NCBI GenBank assembly: GCA_963667535.2
Contig: CAXXDU010000002.1
Location: 992,001 to 1,056,000, forward strand
Direction of reading: 5' to 3'
Length of the DNA stretch: 64,000 nucleotides
DNA from: UBA5614 sp963667535
GTDB taxonomy: Bacteria; Cloacimonadota; Cloacimonadia; Cloacimonadales; Cloacimonadaceae
The notes beneath the pieces were generated by a model that was not told the origin of the DNA, did not search any database, and was given only the letters and a program-made list of their open reading frames with translations. Shown one piece after another: positions 8,241-16,703 of this stretch (position 1 is its first letter; each line of letters starts with the position of its first letter). A program made the translations under genes and the position numbers.

Positions 8241-9746
8241 ATGTATATGAGTAGAATAGCATATAAAGCAGTAATGACCTCGTTAATAGCCTTTTTATTC
8301 AGCTTTTGCAATGCAGAGGGCTCTTTTCTCAGAAACTATAACAATCCCAATGAGACGATAACAAGCGTTAGGACAATTTGCAGCATGACAAATTCAAGTC
8401 CCTATATAGTTGTTCTGGAAGGGGTAAACACTCAGACTGATTCATCTTTCACCAGGGTTCAAAGCACTAATTCTCTTGGAGATTTGATAAGCGATTATTC
8501 CACGGCTTATATTGGCGAACCACAGGCTTTATCCTCCGGGGTTTGCGAGCTAAACCTTATGGGATATAAACTCGTGACCCCAACAATTAAATACTCACCG
8601 GATTCACTAAGGTGGTATTTAAATTGGCGATATTGCACAGCAGATCAAAGCACTTATGAATACTTCAACGGGAATTTTCTGCCGGTAGAATTTGATGCAA
8701 TTTTAGAATTTCCCACCGTTATAGGAAATAGCTATCATCGTTTATGGGATTTTGAGGATTATCTGATAGGCGGTATTGCAGTCGTAAATGGTATTAATAC
8801 ATGCTTTATTTTAGAAGTTGATGATTTTGGCTATAATGATGCACATGGTAAATTGATATTCTTGCAAAGTTTGCTACGTGTAAGCGGAGTTGCTAAAATA
8901 GATGAAGGGTTTCTGATAATCGGTGAAGCAGAAAACCATACAAGTAGAATTGTCTTAGTGGATAACAATAACAATTTGCTCTGGCTGGATGATTTGACAG
9001 AGACAGTAGGGGTATCACCATTTACACAATTTACTACTCCTTTAATGTGTTGCCCGAGAGGACCTGTATACAAACCAATATTTATTTCTTATCAAGACAA
9101 CAATAAAACTCTGCACATATCCAGATATCAGTCGCGCAGCTTAGTAGATATCTATACAATGTCTTTAGACAGCTATATCGGAGCAATTCCGTTGGATGTC
9201 TGGGGTCCCTGGGTTGCTTTTGCTTATATCAAAGAGGGAAAACAGTATATTTGTCAGATGGATACGACCGGAACTCTATTATGGAAAAGGGAATTACCCG
9301 GAATTGGGGATTTGGGTAAAAACTGCCTTTCTCATGCTACAGATTGGGATCAGGAATCCAATCCGACAAACTACTATTTAGTAGGTGGCAGAATGCCTGA
9401 GGGTGGATATTATCTGGCAAAGCTCAACTTAGTAAATGGACAAATAGATAATGATACTGTAAGTCAGTCTACATCAATTGATATCAGCTTTTATCCCAAT
9501 CCGGGCAAAGGTGAACTGCATATTAATCTGGATTTCAAACAGCCCGGTAAAGCCAGACTGGAGATTTATAATACCAAAGGGCAGAGAATTGGCACTATAT
9601 TAGACGAGTATTATCCTGCCGGTAAATTCAAAAAGCAATTGGATATTAACAGTAAGTTTGGCGAACGATTGCCATCAGGCATATACATGATTTCTGCACA
9701 TCTGAACGGACAAAAGATTACCAGGAAAATCACGATTGTAAACTAA
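8241..9746 (+). CDS. Secreted protein with type IX-style C-terminal sorting domain
   Basis: 501 residues with an N-terminal signal peptide (AVMTSLIAFLFSFCNA). A long beta-rich region of unknown function follows. The last ~80 residues are a type IX secretion/sorting domain: FYPNPGKGELHINLDF, LEIYNTKGQRIG, LPSGIYMISAHLNG and a basic end RKITIVN. In Bacteroidetes and related phyla such domains direct export across the outer membrane. The middle shows repeated short beta strands with Trp and Gly (DVWGPWVAFAY, GTLLWKREL), perhaps a propeller, but I do not recognise a catalytic site. ATG 8241 follows TAGGAG by 4 nt; ATG 8247 is an alternative. A TTGACA lies at 8190-8195 without a convincing -10. 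Confidence 0.8.
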   Translation: MYMSRIAYKAVMTSLIAFLFSFCNAEGSFLRNYNNPNETITSVRTICSMTNSSPYIVVLEGVNTQTDSSFTRVQSTNSLGDLISDYSTAYIGEPQALSSGVCELNLMGYKLVTPTIKYSPDSLRWYLNWRYCTADQSTYEYFNGNFLPVEFDAILEFPTVIGNSYHRLWDFEDYLIGGIAVVNGINTCFILEVDDFGYNDAHGKLIFLQSLLRVSGVAKIDEGFLIIGEAENHTSRIVLVDNNNNLLWLDDLTETVGVSPFTQFTTPLMCCPRGPVYKPIFISYQDNNKTLHISRYQSRSLVDIYTMSLDSYIGAIPLDVWGPWVAFAYIKEGKQYICQMDTTGTLLWKRELPGIGDLGKNCLSHATDWDQESNPTNYYLVGGRMPEGGYYLAKLNLVNGQIDNDTVSQSTSIDISFYPNPGKGELHINLDFKQPGKARLEIYNTKGQRIGTILDEYYPAGKFKKQLDINSKFGERLPSGIYMISAHLNGQKITRKITIVN

Positions 9747-9923
9747 TGCAACTGACCTCAAAGCCAAGATTTCCATTGACATTTAAGCAATTAGCTGCAA
9801 ATTGCCTTCGAAATAATAAGCTCAGGATGGTTGTAGATTTATAGCATTTTCTTAATCCTGAGTTGCACTCAATTCGGATAATAAAAATATATATAGTAAA
9901 TAAAAGTACAAAAAGGAGTTGCC

Positions 9924-10391
9924 ATGCAGAATTCACGGCAAGAACTGGATGCCATTCTGTCCAAGTTCAAAGGCAGACACGGCGCTTTAATCCCTCTCCT
10001 GCAGGAAGTTCAGCAATTGGAAGGCTATCTGAAAAAAGACACTATGAAATATGTGTCAGAGCAGACTGGTGTTTCCGCGGCTGAAATCTTTGGAGTAGCA
10101 ACCTTCTATTCCATGTTTCGCCTCAAACCACAGGGCAAATACATTGTTCGTGTGTGTAAGGGCACAGCTTGTCACGTTTCAGGAGCCAATGGTATCCTGA
10201 ATGCCATCAAAGAACATCTGAAACTGGAAGGCACTGAAGATACCACGGCTGATACACAGTTTACAGTATTGGAAGTAGCCTGTCTGGGCTGCTGTTCACT
10301 CGCACCTGTTATCATGATTGGCGACCAGACTTATGGTAAGCTGACTCCCGAATCTATTCCCGCTGTTATCGGCAAGTTTGCCAAGGAATAA
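9924..10391 (+). CDS. nuoE: NuoE-like [2Fe-2S] thioredoxin-fold subunit
   Basis: 155 residues, the normal length of the NuoE/HndA family. The [2Fe-2S] ligands follow the family pattern: CKGTAC (Cys-x4-Cys) then CLGCC (Cys-x3-Cys). The subunit passes electrons between the NADH-oxidising flavoprotein and other iron-sulfur centres. It is the first gene of a three-gene operon, with 3 nt before the next gene. ATG 9924 has the strong ribosome-binding site AAAAAGGAG. A promoter probably lies in the AT-rich 60 nt before it, but I see no convincing box pair. Confidence 0.9.
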   Translation: MQNSRQELDAILSKFKGRHGALIPLLQEVQQLEGYLKKDTMKYVSEQTGVSAAEIFGVATFYSMFRLKPQGKYIVRVCKGTACHVSGANGILNAIKEHLKLEGTEDTTADTQFTVLEVACLGCCSLAPVIMIGDQTYGKLTPESIPAVIGKFAKE

Positions 10392-10394
10392 GCC

Positions 10395-12164
10395 ATGGAA
10401 AAGATAATAGCAAAATTGGGTTTGGGAAGTTGTGGAATTGCTGCCGGTGCAGACATTGTCTGGACTGAGCTGAAGAAAGTTGTTAATGACAACAAAATGT
10501 CTGTCAAGATAGAGAAGACTGCCTGTATCGGTATGTGCTTTGAAGAACCTGTTCTGGAACTAAGCGGAGCAGGCAAGCCGAAAGTCATGTTGGGCAAGGT
10601 TGAAGCCAAAGATATCCAATCCATTCTGGATGGTTACTTAAATGATAAACTGGAATATCACAATATAATCCTGCATGAGAAAGAAGCAGCGGTTCATAAT
10701 GAACTGATTGCCAATCAGCAGAGAATAGTCTTGCGCAATTGCGGTGTGATAGACCCTGAAAGTCTGGAAGATTATGAAGCATTGGGCGGATACAAAGCTC
10801 TAAAAAAAGCACTGAGCATGAAACCATCAAACATCATTGATATAGTCAAAGAAAGCGGTCTGCGTGGCCGTGGTGGCGCTGGTTTCAGTACAGGTATGAA
10901 ATGGCAGTTTGCCGCTAATGCCAAAGGTAATAAAAAGTATGTGGTCTGTAATGCTGACGAAGGTGACCCAGGAGCATTTATGGACCGGTCAACTCTGGAA
11001 GGCGACCCTCATGCCATCATTGAAGGCATGATAATCGGTGCCTATGCCATGGGCTCGGATGAAGGTTATCTCTATGTACGTGCTGAATATCCGATGGCGA
11101 TAAAACATCTGCGTAAAGCTTTAATAGATGCCGAAGCCAAGGGCTATCTGGGACTCAATATCATGGGTACTGGCTTCAATTTTGACCTGCACATCAAAGA
11201 AGGTGCAGGCGCATTTGTGTGTGGAGAAGAAACTGCTCTGATGCAATCCATTGAAGGTAAGCGCGGTATGCCCACCATACGTCCTCCTTTTCCTGCTGAA
11301 TCAGGTCTCTGGGGTAAACCCACCAATATAAACAACGTTGAGACGTGGGCAAATATCCCCTGGATTATTACCAATGGGGCAGAGGCTTATCGTAAGTTTG
11401 GCACAGAGAAATCACCGGGGACAAAGGTATTTGCTTTAGCCGGTAAGATTGCTAATAGCGGTTTGATAGAAGTTCCCATGGGTATGACGCTGCATGACGT
11501 TATTTATAAAGTCGGTGGCGGTATCAAAGACGGCAAAAAGTTTAAAGGTGTACAATTGGGCGGACCTTCCGGTGGATGTGTGCCTGCCAGCTTGCTGGAA
11601 ACAACCGTTGATTATGATTCGATTAATAAAACCGGTGCTATCATGGGTTCAGGCGGTATGGTGGTTATGGATGAAGATAGCTGCATGGTTGATATTGCGC
11701 GTTTCTTCCTCAACTTCACCCAGAATGAATCCTGCGGGAAATGTACTTTCTGCCGCATCGGTACTCGCCGCATGCTGGAAATCCTGACCCGTATCACAGA
11801 AGGTAAAGGCGAAATGGCTGATATTGAAAAGCTGGAACAACTGGCTGTTAATATCATCAAAGGTTCCCTCTGCGGACTGGGACAGACTGCTCCCAATCCT
11901 GTTCTTACTACGCTCAGATATTTTAAGGATGAGTATCTTGCTCACATAGTGGATAAAAAGTGTCCGGCGCATAGCTGCACGGCATTGCTCAAGTATGAGA
12001 TTATTCCCGACAAGTGTATCGGCTGCACAGCATGTGCACGCAAATGCCCGGTTAAATGCATCAGCGGAACTGTTAAACAACCGCATGTGATTGACCAGAG
12101 CAAGTGCATCAAATGCGGAGCTTGTTTTACAAGCTGTAAGTTCAAAGCAGTTACGAAGGTATAG
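10395..12164 (+). CDS. nuoF: NuoF/HndC-like NADH-binding flavoprotein
   Basis: 589 residues, the long form found with NADH-linked hydrogenases and bifurcating enzymes rather than the ~440-residue complex I form. In order: an N-terminal thioredoxin-like [2Fe-2S] domain (~1-85; Cys at GLGSCG and in CIGMC), the FMN/NADH domain (GLRGRGGAGFSTGMKW, CNADEGDPGAFMDR), the NuoF [4Fe-4S] site (ESCGKCTFCRIGTRR plus the later GSLCGLGQTAPNP), and a C-terminal two-cluster ferredoxin (CIGCTACARKCP and CIKCGACFTSC). It would oxidise or reduce NAD(H) with FMN and exchange electrons with NuoE and the large subunit downstream. It sits between them with gaps of 3 and 11 nt. Confidence 0.92.
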   Translation: MEKIIAKLGLGSCGIAAGADIVWTELKKVVNDNKMSVKIEKTACIGMCFEEPVLELSGAGKPKVMLGKVEAKDIQSILDGYLNDKLEYHNIILHEKEAAVHNELIANQQRIVLRNCGVIDPESLEDYEALGGYKALKKALSMKPSNIIDIVKESGLRGRGGAGFSTGMKWQFAANAKGNKKYVVCNADEGDPGAFMDRSTLEGDPHAIIEGMIIGAYAMGSDEGYLYVRAEYPMAIKHLRKALIDAEAKGYLGLNIMGTGFNFDLHIKEGAGAFVCGEETALMQSIEGKRGMPTIRPPFPAESGLWGKPTNINNVETWANIPWIITNGAEAYRKFGTEKSPGTKVFALAGKIANSGLIEVPMGMTLHDVIYKVGGGIKDGKKFKGVQLGGPSGGCVPASLLETTVDYDSINKTGAIMGSGGMVVMDEDSCMVDIARFFLNFTQNESCGKCTFCRIGTRRMLEILTRITEGKGEMADIEKLEQLAVNIIKGSLCGLGQTAPNPVLTTLRYFKDEYLAHIVDKKCPAHSCTALLKYEIIPDKCIGCTACARKCPVKCISGTVKQPHVIDQSKCIKCGACFTSCKFKAVTKV

Positions 12165-12175
12165 GGAGTGATAAA

Positions 12176-15100
12176 ATGCCAAAAATAGAAGTAACTTTAA
12201 ACGGAAAGAAAGTCACAGCCCAGACCGGGATGACCATTCTGGATGTGGCAAAGAAAAACGGAATAGAAATACCCACCCTGTGTCATGATGAAGAGCTCAA
12301 GCCCTACGGTTCATGCTGGGTTTGTGCAGTTGAAGTAAAAGGACGCAGAGGTTTTGTTACCTCCTGCGGAACATATCTCACAGATGGTATGGAAATCACC
12401 ACTGATAGTGAAGATATTATACAGGCTCGTAAAATGGCTCTGGAACTGCTGATTAGTGACCACTATGCTGATTGTGAAGCCCCGTGCAAGATTGCCTGTC
12501 CTGACCATGTGGATGTGCAGAGCTATGTTTCCTTGATAGCTAACGGTCAATACCACGAAGCTGTCAAAGTTATCAAAGATAAGCTTCCCATGCCTCTTTC
12601 AATCGGAAGAGTGTGCCCTGCTTTCTGCGAAAAAGAATGCAGACGCCAGCTTGTGGAAGATCCGATTGCTATCAGACAGCTAAAAAGATATGCTGCTGAT
12701 GAAGACCTGAATGATTATTGGACATACGTTCCTGAGAAACTTCCCTCCAAAGGCAAGAAGATTGCCATTGTCGGTGGCGGACCTTCTGGACTTACCTGTG
12801 GATATTACTTATCCAATAACGGCTATGATGTCGATGTGTATGAAGCTTCACCTGCTGCCGGTGGTTGGCTGAGATATGGTATTCCGGAATACCGTCTGCC
12901 CAAAGCAACGCTGGATAAAGAGATTGAGCTGATGTGCTCCAATGGTATGAAGATTCAATACAATACTGTGATGGGTAAAGATTTCTTTCTTGATGAATTA
13001 AGCTCCCGTTATGATGCAGTTTATATGGCAATTGGAGCTCAGAAAGCTGTTCCGATGCCTGTTAAAGGCAGTGATTTGGAAGGTTGTTATCTGGGAGTGG
13101 ATTTCCTCAAAGCATGGGCAATGGGTGATACACCCAAGCTCGGTAAGAAAGTAGCCATCGTGGGTGGTGGTAATACAGCCATAGACTGTGCCCGGACATC
13201 TGTCCGCTTAGGTGCAGAGGTAAGTATTATTTATCGTCGTACTAAAGAAGAAATGCCGGCTGAGCCTTTTGAAATTGAAGCTGCTGAACATGAAGGTGTG
13301 ATCTTCTACATGCTTTCCAATCCTGTGGAGTATATCGGAAAGAATGGCAAGCTCAATGAAGTTAAAATAGAAAAGATGAAACTGGGAGAAGCTGACAGCA
13401 GCGGACGCAGACGTCCGGAGCCTACCGGAGAGTATTTTAATGTACAGTTTGATAATATCATTGCTGCTATCTCTCAGGTTCCCGATACTGATGCTCTCAA
13501 TATGCCTGAAAATCACATTGACGGTACAATCTTCCCAATCAGTCGATGGTCAACCGCTATTGTGAATGAAGATAATATGTATACCGGACTCAAGAATGTG
13601 TTTGCCGGTGGTGACTTCAGACGCGGTGCTGCCACTGCTATAGAAGCTATTGCCGATGGCAGGACTGCAGCAGAGATGATAGACAAATATCTGCAAGGTA
13701 TGCCAATGCAACCGCCTAAAGCACGCTTTGATTCCAAAAAAGGACTCAAGGTCAAAGATATTTCCAAGAAAGAGTATGAGCAGTTTGACTGCCGTCCGCG
13801 TGTGCACATGCCTGAAATTGAGATTACCAAAGCGAAAAGCACTTTTGAGGAAGTAGAGACAGGCTTCCCGCTTGAACAGGCTAAGCTTGAAGCTGAACGC
13901 TGCCTGGAATGCGGTTGTCAGGTTAATGAAACCTGCTTCCTGCGTAAATATGCTTCAGATTATGACGTAGACCCCCTTCGTTTCTTTGGCAGTGTAAATC
14001 ATCACCCGATTGATGCTTCGCATCCATATATTTTGAGAGATGCCAATAAGTGTGTTAATTGCGGTAGATGTATCAGAACCTGCGCAGAAATCCAGGGTGC
14101 AGCTGTACTTGGTTATATCTATCGCGGCTTCCCGACTGTAGTTGCTCCTGAATTTGGTTTTAGTTTGACTGAGACAGGTTGCGAATCCTGTGGAAAATGC
14201 GTAAATGTATGTCCAGTGGGAGCCTTGGTAGAAAGAAACCTTTATTATAAACTCAATCCATTGCTCAGAGAACCTGTCATGCAAAGTTGCGGATTATGCG
14301 GAACAGGTTGCTCAATCAAAGTTGAAACTGAGACTACCAGAATCGTTCGCATTACAACTCCCGGTGAAGATGATAAGGGTGTGGTTAACGAAGGATTTAA
14401 TGGCAGAAATATCTGTTTCAATGGACGCTTCGGTTGGCAAAGTATGCTCAGTAAGGAAAGATTGACCACCCCTATGCAGAAAACTGCTGATGGGTGGAAA
14501 GCCATTCCCTGGATTGAAGCAGTGAATTTGATCAAAGGTAATGTAAGAGGTGCACAGAGAAAGCGTTTCGAAATTACTCCTATGGTCACTCTGGAAGAGA
14601 TGTTACTTTTTAAGAGAATTGCTCAGAATACAGGCGGCTTTATTGCATCGAATGGCTATAAATCAATGTTTACAGACAGTTTGTGGCCCACATATCCGAC
14701 GGATAAACCTTACTACCAGCTGGAGAAGTATGATACTTATGTGGTAGTGGGTGAGGTTAGCCATACTCTGAGGACAATTATACGCTTGCATCAACGACAG
14801 GGTAAGAAGCTGATTCTGGTTAATCCTGTGGAAGCCGGATATAATCACTTTGCTGATGAAATATATGAGAATATGGATGAACTAAAAGTTGATATGAATA
14901 TGTTATTTGTTTACAATATCAACCATCTCAACGAAGCTGAAGCATATGAATTATGGCAGAAAGCATCACAGGTAAGCACATGTGATTGCAATGTGCTGAT
15001 GACTTCTGATTTCCCCAATCTTTCCGGGATGCTGGCACTGGGTATCAAAGCAAGTGAAGAAAAAGCTGATTTTATCTTTAGCTACGGAGCCTATCCTGAA

Positions 15101-15499
15101 TGTAAGCATGATGCTGCATTCAAAGTAGCAGTAATGCCTTTCTTTGAAGAGTCTGCACCTGTAGATTTACTGATTCCACAGCCTACATATCTGGAGATTG
15201 AGGGCAAAGCTCTTGCCAATGTGGGTATTGTCACGCAATTCAATAATCCTGCCAAAAGTGATATCTTCAATCAGATATTAAAGCTCACTTTTGATTTGAA
15301 CTGGATTTCAGCTAATCTGGTTGAAACAATTTATTGGAATCAGAAGGCTGACCAATTCCTGCAATCATCAGAAATGCTCATCAAGCCTGATGTCCTGAAA
15401 TCTGAAGCTAATAAGGCAGATTTTGTTATCAATACCAGGCTGGATGATTTGCACGAATTACGCAATAAGAAACAGACCGGATTTCCCAGGGGAGTCTAG
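12176..15499 (+). CDS. Fusion of [2Fe-2S] domain, GltD-like oxidoreductase and NuoG/FdhA-like domain
   Basis: A 1107-residue subunit. In order: N-terminal [2Fe-2S] ferredoxin domain (CHDEELKPYGSCWVC), a Cys-rich linker (DCEAPCKIACPDHV, CPAFCEKECRR), a glutamate-synthase-small-subunit/NfnB-like domain with two dinucleotide sites (KIAIVGGGPSGLTC and KVAIVGGGNTAIDC), two [4Fe-4S] sites (CVNCGRCIRTC, CESCGKCVNVCP), and a shortened molybdopterin-oxidoreductase-like end beginning CGLCGTGCSIKV. That last part is only ~370 residues, as in NuoG rather than catalytic formate dehydrogenase, and I see no H-cluster motif. The complex therefore probably moves electrons between NAD(P)H and ferredoxin, perhaps by flavin-based bifurcation at the GltD flavin; this is inference. 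Ribosome-binding site GGGAGTG. Confidence 0.88.
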   Translation: MPKIEVTLNGKKVTAQTGMTILDVAKKNGIEIPTLCHDEELKPYGSCWVCAVEVKGRRGFVTSCGTYLTDGMEITTDSEDIIQARKMALELLISDHYADCEAPCKIACPDHVDVQSYVSLIANGQYHEAVKVIKDKLPMPLSIGRVCPAFCEKECRRQLVEDPIAIRQLKRYAADEDLNDYWTYVPEKLPSKGKKIAIVGGGPSGLTCGYYLSNNGYDVDVYEASPAAGGWLRYGIPEYRLPKATLDKEIELMCSNGMKIQYNTVMGKDFFLDELSSRYDAVYMAIGAQKAVPMPVKGSDLEGCYLGVDFLKAWAMGDTPKLGKKVAIVGGGNTAIDCARTSVRLGAEVSIIYRRTKEEMPAEPFEIEAAEHEGVIFYMLSNPVEYIGKNGKLNEVKIEKMKLGEADSSGRRRPEPTGEYFNVQFDNIIAAISQVPDTDALNMPENHIDGTIFPISRWSTAIVNEDNMYTGLKNVFAGGDFRRGAATAIEAIADGRTAAEMIDKYLQGMPMQPPKARFDSKKGLKVKDISKKEYEQFDCRPRVHMPEIEITKAKSTFEEVETGFPLEQAKLEAERCLECGCQVNETCFLRKYASDYDVDPLRFFGSVNHHPIDASHPYILRDANKCVNCGRCIRTCAEIQGAAVLGYIYRGFPTVVAPEFGFSLTETGCESCGKCVNVCPVGALVERNLYYKLNPLLREPVMQSCGLCGTGCSIKVETETTRIVRITTPGEDDKGVVNEGFNGRNICFNGRFGWQSMLSKERLTTPMQKTADGWKAIPWIEAVNLIKGNVRGAQRKRFEITPMVTLEEMLLFKRIAQNTGGFIASNGYKSMFTDSLWPTYPTDKPYYQLEKYDTYVVVGEVSHTLRTIIRLHQRQGKKLILVNPVEAGYNHFADEIYENMDELKVDMNMLFVYNINHLNEAEAYELWQKASQVSTCDCNVLMTSDFPNLSGMLALGIKASEEKADFIFSYGAYPECKHDAAFKVAVMPFFEESAPVDLLIPQPTYLEIEGKALANVGIVTQFNNPAKSDIFNQILKLTFDLNWISANLVETIYWNQKADQFLQSSEMLIKPDVLKSEANKADFVINTRLDDLHELRNKKQTGFPRGV

Positions 15500-15521
15500 G
15501 TTTATAAAATCAATATTAAGT

Positions 15522-15554
15522 AAAAAGGGTTGCTGGATAAGCAACCCTTTTTTT
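15522..15554. terminator. Bidirectional Rho-independent terminator
   Basis: Stem GGGTTGC (15527-15533), 7-nt loop, GCAACCC (15541-15547), followed by seven T and preceded by five A. It serves the nuoEF operon on the plus strand and the diguanylate cyclase on the minus strand. Confidence 0.88.
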
Positions 15555-15571
15555 AATTAAGATAGATGTGT

Positions 15572-16573
15572 TTATATCTTTACAGAGTGGATTGTTTCCA
15601 GTTCTTTGCGGTAACAAACTGCCAGATTCTTACCGCTTTTCTTTCCGGCATATAGAGCCAGGTCTGCTTGTTTAACAACTACTTCAAGATTACTGTCCGG
15701 ATAGAATGTACTAAAGCCGAGAGTAATAGTGATTTTTAAGCTAAGATCTCCCTTTTGAGCAGTGTGATTTAACACTGCCTGCCGCACTCTTTCCATCAAT
15801 ATCAATGTACCGACACTGGGTGTATCCGGTAAGATGAACATAAATTCTTCTCCGCCCCAACGTCCGGCTATATCAGTAGTACGGGTACTAGTCCTGAAAA
15901 TCTCTGCCAGATCCTTTAAAACAATATCACCCATATCATGACCATATTTGTCATTGATTTGTTTAAAGTCGTCTATATCTGCGATACATATAGAAAACTC
16001 ATGCTTCGAACGGATGGAGCGTTTGACTTCAATTTCCAGATGTTCATCCAGTTGTCTTCTATTGGGTAAGCCGGTTAAAGTATCTGTTCGGGCTAATTCA
16101 TCCAATTTGAAATAGGTCTGCTGTAGTTCTTCATTCTTTTTTTTGATTTCCAGGTTAGCTTGTTTTAATTTACCATTGATTTCTTTCAGATATCGCTCAT
16201 TTCTGATTTGGTCATCTACATCAATAAAAATACCAAGTACTGCAATTATCGTATTTTCTGTATTTTTTATCGTGGAGACAGTCAATCTCGCCCAAAAGCT
16301 GCTTCCGTCTTTCCTTAAATATTGTCTCAGTTTCTGAAAGTTATCAATCTCGCCATTGATGAGCCTGGCATAATTTGTTTTATTGGATTCAAATTCTTCC
16401 GGTAAGGTTATATCTTGTAAATGTAGAGATTGCGCTTCTTCAGGTGTATACCCGATTTTATCACACCATGTTTTATTGACCACAATAAATTTGCCTTGTA
16501 AATCAGTAATACCGATTGAGATTAAATCTGTATCATATACCTGCTTATATAAACTTTCCAGTACGATTTCCAT
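15572..16573 (-). CDS. PAS-GGDEF diguanylate cyclase
   Basis: 333 residues, cytoplasmic. The N-terminal PAS/PAC sensor (~1-125; ITDLQGKFIVVNKTWCDKIGY, YLRKDGSSFWARLTV) is joined by a coiled coil to a GGDEF domain (~160-330). The active site reads RWGGEEF, so catalysis is intact and the product should be cyclic di-GMP. The product-inhibition site RxxD is present as RTTD, five residues before GGEEF. DTLTGLPNRRQLDEHL marks the domain start. The start is supported by AAAAAGGAG. It lies downstream of leuS with a terminator between, so it is probably transcribed separately. Confidence 0.92.
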   Translation of the reverse strand: MEIVLESLYKQVYDTDLISIGITDLQGKFIVVNKTWCDKIGYTPEEAQSLHLQDITLPEEFESNKTNYARLINGEIDNFQKLRQYLRKDGSSFWARLTVSTIKNTENTIIAVLGIFIDVDDQIRNERYLKEINGKLKQANLEIKKKNEELQQTYFKLDELARTDTLTGLPNRRQLDEHLEIEVKRSIRSKHEFSICIADIDDFKQINDKYGHDMGDIVLKDLAEIFRTSTRTTDIAGRWGGEEFMFILPDTPSVGTLILMERVRQAVLNHTAQKGDLSLKITITLGFSTFYPDSNLEVVVKQADLALYAGKKSGKNLAVCYRKELETIHSVKI

Positions 16574-16648
16574 ACTTCAAGCTCCTTTTTGTAGTTGTTT
16601 ATTAATTATTTTAACGCGTGTCAGTAGTCAAGCAAATTTTATCAGCTC

Positions 16649-16684
16649 AAAAAAAAGGGCTGCCAGTATTAGCTGACAGCCCTT
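16649..16684 (-). terminator. Rho-independent terminator of leuS
   Basis: Read on the minus strand: AAGGGCTG with CAG, a 6-nt loop, CTG with CAGCCCTT, then a run of eight T. One T-G wobble lies in the stem. It lies 20 nt after the leuS stop. Confidence 0.88.
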
Positions 16685-16703
16685 GATTAATTATTAATAT
16701 GTG

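Noticed and set aside
12176..15499. Catalytic [FeFe] hydrogenase or formate dehydrogenase
   Set aside because: No H-cluster cysteine motifs are present and the molybdopterin region is too short, as in NuoG.
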